From Acanthacorydalis orientalis (taxonomy: Eukaryota; Arthropoda; Insecta; Megaloptera; Corydalidae): a DNA stretch of 64,000 nucleotides. The position numbers and the translations under genes are program-made. The stretch spans positions 18,568,510 to 18,632,509 of the forward strand of contig CM068315.1 in assembly GCA_034766995.1 (NCBI GenBank), given 5' to 3'. This document shows positions 55,613-64,000 of the stretch, one piece after another. The notes below the pieces were generated by a model. It did no database searches. It saw nothing but the letters and a program-made list of their open reading frames with translations, and was not told the origin of the DNA. The stretch's first letter is position 1, and each line of letters starts with the position of its first letter.

Positions 55613-56840
55613 TTGGGTCAGTGCAAAAGTTCGTATACGATTTAAATTGAAACTCGGACGATTATTTTTCGCAGAAAACGCTTTTATTAATCAACTATCG
55701 ATTCACGATCGTTTTCTGCAGTTATTTTTCAACGGTCAGGCAGCTACTGGATTCCTCGTTCGTTAAAACTGCCTGGTTTTCAGGAAAAAGGCGGTGAGGT
55801 GGTTTTTGACGGCCTCCATAATGTCATTTTTTTACCATTTAAACTGTTCTACAGCGACCGGAACAAATGATAATCAGAAAATACAATGTCCGAAGAATAC
55901 GGTGGATACGATATGATTTCAACTGCTTCAGTTCTTACAGAGTCAGTTTTTATATATGCGGTTTTGCGTTGTCGTGTTGGAATATGACCCCCTTGTGATT
56001 TGCCAAAATCGGAAGTTTTTCTTTAATTGCTGTGTTCAATTTGGTTAGTTGTTAATAGTACTTCTCTTTAGTAATCGTTTCGCCCCGTGACAATAGCTCA
56101 AAATAACAACACCTTTGCAATTCCACCAAACACACAGCAACACCTTCATCGAATGCAATCCAGCTTTAGCAACTGGCTCTACTCATTCATTCGCTTGTTC
56201 CGACATTCGTCTGCATCAGACGTTGTTATCAAAATTCATTTCTTATCGCCAGTCACCAACCGATCCAAAAAATGTTCGCTGTTGAAGAGTACAGGCAAAG
56301 AAACTGCCGAAAAGATGGGATCAAACTTGTTTCTTTCAAACAACGAGTAGAGTTTCAACGTGAAACCCAGATTCTTTAAATTCCTAACTGCAGTCAATAT
56401 GCCAACGTTGTGTCTCGGCACCCACTTCCGTCGAAATTCGTGAGTTATTGTCAACTAGATTCGGGTTTAACAATCTAGAGCAGAGTTGATCTTCGAGGTT
56501 AAAATCTCCAAGTCGAAATGTAGCAAATCATTTCTTCACAGTTGGAAGTGATGGTGCATGGTTCAAATAAACCTCCCGAATTTTTTCGTTACCACGCCAA
56601 CAGTTACTTCTTTTCGAAACTCGTACAACTTAACGTGACAAAAGTATATTTTTTCGTTGACCATTTCAAAAAAATTTTTTATACACAAATCGAATGAAAA
56701 CAAATATGTCTAATGCTCAAATGATAACTATGACTGTTGCCTTTCAAACGACATATAACATGAATACATTTCAATTATGAACGCCGGCCATGCGGCACTC
56801 TTAACACCACATATTGAATCGTATACGGACTTTTGCACTG

Positions 56841-56844
<4 letters not shown>
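55613..56844 (-). mobile_element. degenerate mariner (GDEK/mauritiana-like), inverted relative of 45152
   Basis: About 1232 bp. Left end TTGGGTCAGTGCAAAAGTTC and reversed right end TGATCAGTGCAAAAGTCCGT match the copy at 45152-46393, which lies in the opposite orientation. TA repeats lie at both ends, with a long one at 56845-56922. Minus-strand frames show a WFAxFRLGDFNLEDQ-type block (56490-56520), LVTGDKK (first motif changed from GDEK, 56237-56257), a VIFQHDNAKPHI block with the second Asp (about 55960-55995) and SYPPYSSDIVFSDYHLFRSL (about 55853-55912). Stops make it inactive. Confidence 0.87.
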
Positions 56845-56919
<75 letters not shown>

Positions 56920-56922
56920 TGA
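56845..56922. repeat. (TA)n microsatellite abutting a mariner end
   Basis: TA repeat that begins exactly at the right end of the mariner at 55613-56844. Confidence 0.95.
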
Positions 56923-57179
56923 ACACGTAATTAAATAGAGAACGGCATGTGTTCTGAAACACTATCGTCGCACAAGTTTAAAGCAGTCCGAGAAGAAGCG
57001 CACACCGTCTCCACCGCCGCGGCGAGTGAAAATTATCGCCACCCGTGAACATAAACACAGAGGAACACGTACGTGTGTCAGTGTTAACATAATTATATAT
57101 GTTTTTGATCGTCGCTGTACATTAAACCGGTGTCTTTTTGTGTTAATTGCAACAAAACGACACCGAGGTGAATGTGTTT

Positions 57180-57500
57180 ATGTGAGATAAACTCTTTGCG
57201 GTGTCACTTTCGTCCGGAGCGGCGCGATAAGGCGGCATTATACAAATCACCGTAATGACTTTATTGCGTCCTCGTTTAGAGCACTCATTATGACACGTCA
57301 AGTGCGGTCATTAGTGCGGAGATGTCTCAATTTTATAACGCGGCGCGCAGTGTGCAGATAACGACTGTTTACTTAAAACGAACGAACGACTCGCAGATAC
57401 GTCCGAGTCCGTGTCGTTTCTTTATCAATTCATTCCGGATTCCGATGACGCTCTCTCATCGAAACGATTTCACAACGCGCTCGAAATGCATTTAGAGTGC
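57180..57500. promoter_or_regulatory. candidate conserved non-coding element
   Basis: Dense, complex sequence with several TAAT/ATTA, TTTAT and GATAA cores and high CpG, stops in all frames, and no repeat structure. That combination suggests a regulatory block, but only cross-species alignment could show it. Confidence 0.28.
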
Positions 57501-58852
57501 AGAGCTTCATGCTCTTGCAATGCGTTTTGTTCCACTTGTACATTAAATATAGTCGATACGAATAATAACAATAATTCACTGGTCTAAGAGAAATCACTTC
57601 CAGTTGTAGGAATTCTTTTCAGAACTAAACAATATCATCTATCGCATGTTCAACTCTAATCTCTTACTGCATACAGAACACAAGAATGAAATAGTTCAAA
57701 AATTCAAGTCTGCAAATCGATTCCGACTCTCACGCCATTAGCAGAAATTGAATATTAACCCATACATTTTTTGCATTAGTTTCATTACTTAGTTGTTTTT
57801 CACTAAGAAATATAGAGTAACTAATCTTTGATGAAATTCCATTCATGCTTGAAACTCATTAAAATATTTAAGAGACAAACTTAGCTTAGTTAAACGAATC
57901 AGCGTCGAACAACTCAACCGTATCGACGCGTTTCGCTCGTAGAATTCATTTAATCGTTCATCGGTGACCCCACAAAACAGATTTCAATATCCGATTCGTA
58001 AATGAATACAGATTGTCCTGATCTGACTTACCATTTATACTAGTAATAAAAATCGAATAAAGCACTCGCACTCGAACAAACACACACGCGCTTAATTTAT
58101 GGATTCGATGCAGTATACTACATAAAATTTTATATCATATCGATGTGTATAGACTACACCCGTTTCATATATGTTTTTATGTTTCCATTTTACGCGCGAT
58201 TTGGCTTGTTAACAAGTGGTTTGTGTGTGTTTACTGATAAAACCGTAATGTTTATTGGTTGCGATCGCGACAAAAAGGTTATAGCGAGATAAGCAATCGT
58301 AAAAACAAGATTATAGAGTACGCGGCCGATGCAAAAACTGCGGACGGACAGTTAAAAACAACGCCATTATGGACCGGCGGTTAATTATAAATTGATATTA
58401 TTTTAACGTCACATGCTCTGACACAAATGTATACGCACATTTGCGACATTGTGCAGCACATGGAGCTTAGTTCCATCGAGTGATGGACGAAGATGCGGAT
58501 TTTATGGTTTCAAGTGTACAATTCGGACTGAAAACTAAAAATATTATCTCGAGAAGGTATGGTCGTATTTTATTATAAGACTCTTCGGGGCCATTCTGCC
58601 ATCGAACTCGTGGTATCTATTTTTTTATCGTTTATAAAGAATTTGTTGATTGTTGCATACCCTATCAGTCATGCTATTGTAATAAACCCAATCTTTAATT
58701 ATCTAAATCGTCAAGAAAAAAATTAATAAACACAACAAGACGAATAATAAATCAATCAGTAAGGCCCATACATAAAGTTCTTGAGGGTGAAAAATCAAGA
58801 GTTTTTACGAAAACATGGTCTTCGTTGTTTTGGATCAATTAACCATTTGTCT

Positions 58853-58893
58853 TTCACTACTAATTTCGGTCTGATTGCCATCATCAGGTAGAT
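58853..58893 (-). other. hammerhead/Penelope-like core motif
   Basis: The minus strand reads CACATCTAC, CTGATGA, TGGCAATCAGACC, GAAA, TTAGTAGTG. CTGATGA and GAAA are the two invariant hammerhead-ribozyme core boxes; the middle segment can form only a short GG/CC stem II; CUAC and GUAG could pair as stem I. Stem III is essentially missing. Penelope-like retroelements carry minimal hammerheads and similar GATGATGGC..CCGAAA sequences. No reverse transcriptase is seen nearby. Confidence 0.3.
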
Positions 58894-59082
58894 GTGTTGA
58901 AAAGTGCAAGGATGACACTTGTACCTAAAATAAAAATAAAAAATATATGCTTAGCTGATCCAAAAGGACAAAGAACAACAGGACAATGTATCAAGAGACA
59001 AGAATTGAAAACGCACATATTTAAACTCTCGTATTGCTTCTATTCGATTAAATAATAATTTAATTAAAATATGTTTAGCATA

Positions 59083-60341
59083 CGAGGGTAGACAAAAGAT
59101 GACACCATTGATATCAAAATGTAATATCTTTAACAGCATTATTTTTCAAACTACTGCTGTCAAAGTTTGAGTATAATACGTTAATTAGCTTAATTTCGAC
59201 AGTCATTCAAAATAAATAAATATTGCTCTTTTTTGACTATCGAGAATATTCAGTAGGGGTCAGTGAATAGATTTTTGTTTTTGGATATGAAAATGTATGG
59301 AGAAATTAAAGAAAAGTTACATACTGTCTGCGGAGACTATGCACCCTCGATGATAACCGTCAGATATTTGTTTCAATGAATTTAAAAGTGGTCGTACAAG
59401 CGTTTGTAATGAAGAACGTTCAGGGCATCCAATTTACGTCACTACTGAAGATATGATTGGAAAATTTTATGACGTTGTTTTAAATGATCGTAGAATCAAA
59501 GAGCATGAGATAATTGAGATATAAGGCATCTCATATGAACCTGTACGGAACATCTCTCAAGTACATTTTCATATGAAAAAGCTATCTGCCAGATGGGTGC
59601 AGCGTTTTCTCACAATAGACCAAAAACGTATTCGATTGTATATTTCAAAGGAGTATTTAACGACGTTTAAACGTAATCGACATGAATTTTCACGTCGATA
59701 TAAAACCGTTGATGAAACATGGATCTATCACCATACACCTGAAATGAAAGAGTAATCAAAACAATGGAATTCTCCTGTCTAACGTGAACCAAAGAAGGCA
59801 AAAGTCATTGCATCAGCTCGAAAGGTTATGGCGAATGTTTTTTGGGATGCTCACAGAATATTGGTAATCCACTATCTTGAAAAAGGGAAAACTATAACAG
59901 GAACTTACTATGCATCATTATTGGACCAGCTGAATGTTGAAATTAAGAAAAAATGTCCTCATTTGTCAAAGAAAAAAGTGTTCTTTAATCATGACAATGC
60001 ACCGGTACGATTGCGATGGCCAAATTGCATGAATTTCACTACGAATTACTTCCAAATCCACCACATTCTCTAGATTTGGCACCGTGTAATTTTTTCTTAT
60101 TTGCAAACTTGAAGAAATGGCTCCGAGGTAAAATATTTGCATAAAATTCGAAAGTTATCTTTATTCTAAATGCCTATTTTGAGATGTTTGACAAACCGTA
60201 CTATTAGGAAGAGATAAAAAAAATGAAAATGCATTGGATTAAGGTACATCGAGCTAAAAGGGGATTCAAAAAAATAAAAAGAATTTACTCAAAAAAAGTG
60301 TGTTTTCTTGTCAAACACGAGTACTTATCAGTCTACCCTCG
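59083..60341 (+). mobile_element. degenerate mariner, irritans/vertumnana-like
   Basis: About 1259 bp with terminal repeats CGAGGGTAGACAAAAGATGA and, inverted, CGAGGGTAGACTGATAAGTA, TA at both ends (59081-59082, 60342-60343). The best-preserved dead copy: KLSARWVQRFLTIDQKR (59579-59630), YKTVDETWIYHHTPE with the first Asp (59699-59743), KVMANVFWDAH then LEKGKTITGTYYASLL (59824-59920), KKVFFNHDNAPV with the second Asp (59974-60006). After a frameshift, SLDLAPCNFFLFANLKKWL (60069-60125) has Asn in place of the third Asp. Several in-frame stops. Confidence 0.9.
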
Positions 60342-61712
60342 TATTGAGATTTTATTCTCGACAAGCAATAAGTTTATAGAAATATTCTCAAAAAAACGAC
60401 GTTTCAACTCACTTCAATTGAACATGTTCATTCGATTCGATGATTACTTATCGAGTACAAAAGTAATTGTATCTGCCAAGTTCAATCGTCGTTCGATTCA
60501 ACGTAATAGTTCTGCCGATAATAACAAAGAACTAAATAGAGTGAATCGATAAAAGAATTTAATAAAATTGTCATTGGTTGTTATTGAAAGACACGTTCGT
60601 GCTTATTTTTTAACGTGTTCGCGTGCCTGTGATCTGTTCAAAATTCAACAAATCTTGTACAAACACACACATAGCCGGCAGTAAACTCGAAATTAAATTA
60701 CACGAAATACACACGTAATAAAGCCCGCCAAAATACATTCGCATATCCACGTGCGGACGACGGAAAAAGAATGATGGAAAAAAATCGTTTTATCGTCGAC
60801 GTAAATCTTATAATCCGGGAAACACTACGAACACTATATGTCAAAAAATCATTTAAAAATTTCCTGGCGAAACGGACGGGTGTATATGTATATATGTATA
60901 TACGTATAAGCGTAAAGAGTGCGAGAGAGATAGAAGTACGTGTATAATGTGTAATTTGCGCTGCGACCTACAGAGCAGGGCGCCGATTTTGAATGACGTG
61001 CCGCGACCCAAATCAAAACAGATCTGACACCCGTACTTTACTAAATTAGTAAAAATCCTCTGTGGGTAAAATGTTTCAAGAATATTTGTGTCACTCAAAA
61101 ATGCGGACGGTTTTTACAAACTTGAACAATATTAAAAGTTTCACGAACGAAACGGCGACGGTTCGATGGAACGACGTTATCGTCGTCGTCAGAACTCGAC
61201 AGGAGAGCGAGTGAGCGAATGAGAGTGAGTGTGGCGAAAAAACACGTGCGACGGAGGGTTCGGAAAAACGGGGAACGGGCGGTGAAAGCGAAACGTGTAC
61301 TTGTTATGAAACAATGAAAAGTATTCCCCGACATTTCTTTGAATTCTTCGCGAGCCTCGCAGATGATTTGAAATTCCGGGACAAATATAAATTTTAAGGA
61401 ATGTGTATGACGGTGTATCGGCGAAAACTTTTTGAATTAGAATATGCTCAGGCATTTTCATGGGAAGACTTATTATATATATATATATATATATATATAT
61501 TTAAACAGAGTCAATTTAACTTAAATTAAATACTAAATGTCTTAGAGAAGTTAATTCTAATAATACATCATAGTTTAAGAGTGAAAATAGAAAAAATGCA
61601 GATGTTTTATGTATATCTCTGTATATCTCAAGTTTTTTAAATTGTTTCTATGTCATAAGCAGTTCAAAACTAAATTTATATTGAGATTAACTAAAGCTAC
61701 TATTGATTAAAG
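60342..61712. other. no confirmed gene; CpG-richer block
   Basis: 60640-61400 is GC-richer, with open frames on both strands (60853-61098, 61095-61334 and 61189-61461 minus) and no recognised motif. A short TA tract lies at 61473-61500. The block may be a promoter or enhancer. Confidence 0.33.
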
Positions 61713-62066
61713 CAGTGGGCTTCAATCTTTGTCGACTGAAGTAACCCTTAAGATTATAATTTTTTTGAGGGAACTCTTACCGTCCCCAAAAAACTCAAGA
61801 TGCGCACCACATAAGTTTTGAAAATCAGTCATCTTACATGACCAAATCTTATTATTTACATACAGTTTTAGTACATAATAGGTATAAATACAGTTTTACT
61901 TCATAATAATAGATATTTATAGAAATAAAAGAAATTATTATGAATTAACTATTTTGAATTTTTAGCTTTTCGGGTTTTTTCTTCAAAAATTCTTTCGAAA
62001 TTGACAAAATTTCAACTTTGGCTCGCGGAACTCAGCCTTTCGCGGAACATTGTTTGAAGAACACTG
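61713..62066. mobile_element. hAT-like MITE, 354 bp, with perfect 8-bp target duplication
   Basis: Ends CAGTGGGCTTCAATC and, reversed, CAGTGTTCTTCAAAC form a terminal inverted repeat of the hAT type. The flanks are a perfect 8-bp duplication, GATTAAAG, at 61705-61712 and 62067-62074. The interior is AT-rich and non-coding. The intact duplication suggests a fairly recent insertion. Confidence 0.85.
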
Positions 62067-62174
62067 GATTAAAGTTACTATGAATTACTATACTTTACGT
62101 CCAATTATCGAAAAAGTGTAATTGTATTGAATTTTTGGCTGCATGCGTTGATGCATTGCTATGCTATCAATCTA

Positions 62175-62257
<83 letters not shown>

Positions 62258-62556
62258 TTAAATGGTATATTCTATATTAAAAGGTTATTTTTACTACTAA
62301 TATGTTAACTTCTGTGTTAATAAAGTTGCAATTACAGATAAATATGCGATTGACTTTTAAAAAAAGCAATACTGTGACGAGAAATATTGAACAATTGTTT
62401 TCTTTAGTAACACTGAGGAGATTGGTTATTTTGAAAAAGAGAAAACGTGTAAAGCCCTATAATAAACCTTATATAATTTTATAAATAACCATAATCCATT
62501 TTTATAAACTATTAAACTTTTTAACTTTTTAAACTGGGCGTGGATCTAGGAATCTA
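62067..62556. other. spacer with TA microsatellite
   Basis: A TA tract occupies 62176-62254. A 60-codon basic frame at 62302-62484 may be an extension of the piggyBac remnant, but I cannot show it. Confidence 0.4.
62176..62254. repeat. (TA)n microsatellite
   Basis: TA repeat with one GTATATA interruption. Confidence 0.95.
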
Positions 62557-63275
62557 TTGACGTTTTCTAAAGAAACTATGGTTTCAGAGCGTTATCTTTT
62601 GAATGATAAATTTAAAGGTCACTACTATCTTCCTAATGAGGCTAAATTTATAATACTATTCATTAGAAAAAAAAATACCGTCGGCCAAAAATCAGAAAAA
62701 AACGAAGTTTCCTCATTTGAAAACTTACAAAAATGGTGAACATGAGAATTGGGTTGAATAATATTTTTTTTCAAAAGTTCATCATTGTAAGAAATCGTAT
62801 AAAAAATTTGGAGACTAAGTTTTTCATGTGCATCGCAAAGAAATAAAATTCTGTGTGCAGAGATATTTTTTAATTCATTGATAAGTTAGTTTTTTCCTAT
62901 CAAAAAGATGACAAGAAAAACAATGAAATGGACAAAAAACTTTTATTCCATATTTTCAGTCTTACAATCTACAAATTATTCGTTATTTATTACCGTGTGA
63001 ATCGTAAAGGAATGAGTCTTGCTGATTACAAACTTATATTGGCTTTACATATTGTTCAAAAAGTTGTTTCAAATGCATCTTCTATGAGAAGTCCAAATCC
63101 ACACCAATCGATGCCTCATTTTTCGGAGGTAATGCTATCAGATCATGGTTAACAAGCACAGTGTGTAGTCTGTAAAGCAAATGGAAGAGGCCGACGACTA
63201 GGTACAAGATGTGACTGATGTGAAACTATTTTGTGTATACTTGATTGTTTCAAAATTCTTCACACTCAACAGTAA
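62557..63275 (+). mobile_element. piggyBac-like transposase remnant (C-terminal part)
   Basis: The clear part is 62928-63275. It has KKLLFHIFSLTIYKLFVIYY and GMSLADYKLILALHIV, matching the conserved C-terminal segment of piggyBac transposases (WxKKLFFHLLDLTVLNSFILY..., ...SLxDFRLxLV). A cysteine-rich tail follows: CVVCKANGRG, a spacer, RCD-stop-CETILCILDCFKIFH, matching the zinc-binding C-terminus. Two stops break it (63151 and 63217). The upstream frame 62557-62739 has KNTVG and HYYLPNEAK pieces possibly corresponding to the central GTVRxNR region, less certainly. No TTAA-flanked termini were found. Dead copy. Confidence 0.72.
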
Positions 63276-63318
63276 TATTATTTCTGCAAATTTTCAACTG
63301 TAATCATTTTTTTAGCTT

Positions 63319-63353
<35 letters not shown>

Positions 63354-64000
63354 TTCCATCATGAAATTTGTATTTCTCTGAATATCATCAAAGATTATCC
63401 ACAATATAGCAGATAAATATGAAATTTCTAATGGCTAATCTGAATTTTCTGTTTTTCTGTTTTTATTTTGTTTACAATAAGAAAATGTCCAATTAACTGA
63501 AAAATATTTATTAAAAAAGTTTACCACCTTTTCCTTCTCTTCGGTTTCCAAGGGTTAAAGGGTTTGTAGAGAATAAAAATTTACTATCAGGAATTAATTC
63601 TTGTTTTACCCCATAAATCAAAAAATATATTTTTGTACTTCAGTAAAGTGAAGGTGATGAGATTGTCATCGAAATACACATAAACAAGAATCAATAATGA
63701 TTTATTGAAGAACTTTGATCAAAAACAATTTTCTTGTAGATTGTGGGGCGAGAAAATGATTCATGTGTAAAACGTTAGTCAAAATGTCAGACACGCATAA
63801 GAATAAAAATTCACTTATGGAAACCAATTTAATAATAGTTCCAGAAATTGTAATTGTTATGTTATTTCTTATTTAAATAGTTTATTTTCATTTAAGCTTT
63901 AAATTTTCATTCCATTGTCATATCATCTATTCACAAATAAAAAGATTATCAAGAAATTATCGCGCAAAAGTTTTTTTTTTAATATAAGTACACTGCATTT
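63276..64000. other. no recognisable gene
   Basis: AT-rich, with a short TA tract at 63322-63350 and the repeat copy B at 63590-63795. Confidence 0.4.
63590..63795 (+). repeat. interspersed repeat, copy B
   Basis: Matches copy A (35780-36075) in the same orientation: AATTAATTCTTGTTTTACC then CATAAATCA; ATCAATAATGATTTATTGAA; GATTGTGGGGCGAGA; and AATGTCAGACACGCATAAG. It is about 90 bp shorter because of gaps between blocks. Confidence 0.6.

Larger units (their letters stand above)
56923..59082. other. no confirmed gene; CpG-rich complex blocks
   Basis: 56980-57500 and 58240-58420 are GC-richer, non-repetitive and non-coding. They carry clustered homeodomain-like cores (CGTAATGACTTTATTG near 57253; GCCATTATGG and TTAATTATAAATTGAT near 58363-58397). 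A Penelope-like motif is described separately at 58853-58893. Confidence 0.35.

Overview
The window looks like nuclear DNA from an insect. It is very AT-rich, full of (TA)n microsatellites, and crowded with decayed Tc1/mariner elements. A nuclear copy of mitochondrial cox1 (7574-8122, minus strand) reads with insect-mitochondrial conventions (TGA as Trp, ATA as Met). Its C-terminal part (SSSIEWIQ ... EHSYSEL) resembles hemipteran COX1, so a true bug or hopper is my best guess; this is inference.

I find no complete host gene. The only long intact reading frame is a mariner transposase (49308-50357) inside a full-length element (49130-50421) with near-perfect terminal inverted repeats and TA target duplications. 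Nine or ten other mariner copies of several subfamilies lie on both strands at 12.3, 15.4, 17.5, 27.8, 30.6, 42.7, 45.2, 50.5, 55.6 and 59.1 kb, all broken by stops, frameshifts or deletions. Three about 0.55 kb mariner-derived MITE-like copies (7.4, 13.6, 21.8 kb) share one internal deletion, and one of them carries the cox1 insertion. Other elements are an RTE-like LINE (1.5-3.8 kb), two hAT-like MITEs with 8-bp target duplications (26.0, 61.7 kb), a pogo/Tigger remnant (46.4 kb) and pogo-like MITE (47.8 kb), an about 0.9 kb Harbinger-like inverted-repeat element (39.2 kb), a piggyBac C-terminal remnant (62.6-63.3 kb) and a possible Penelope/hammerhead-like trace (58.9 kb).

Between the transposons lie AT-rich stretches broken by compact GC/CpG-richer islands (11.4, 14.8, 27.2, 33.7, 41.5, 44.4, 52.5, 53.1, 57.2, 58.3 and 61.2 kb). 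These could be conserved regulatory DNA, promoters or small exons. A few short open segments bounded by splice-like sites (best: 37195-37290 plus, 19490-19631 plus, 54265-54294 minus) could be exons of large genes whose introns fill the window, but splice-like sites are expected by chance in a sequence this long, so these are weak.

The layout is that of an intergenic or intronic region shaped by serial transposon insertion, often into TA microsatellites. Nothing here forms an operon or pathway.
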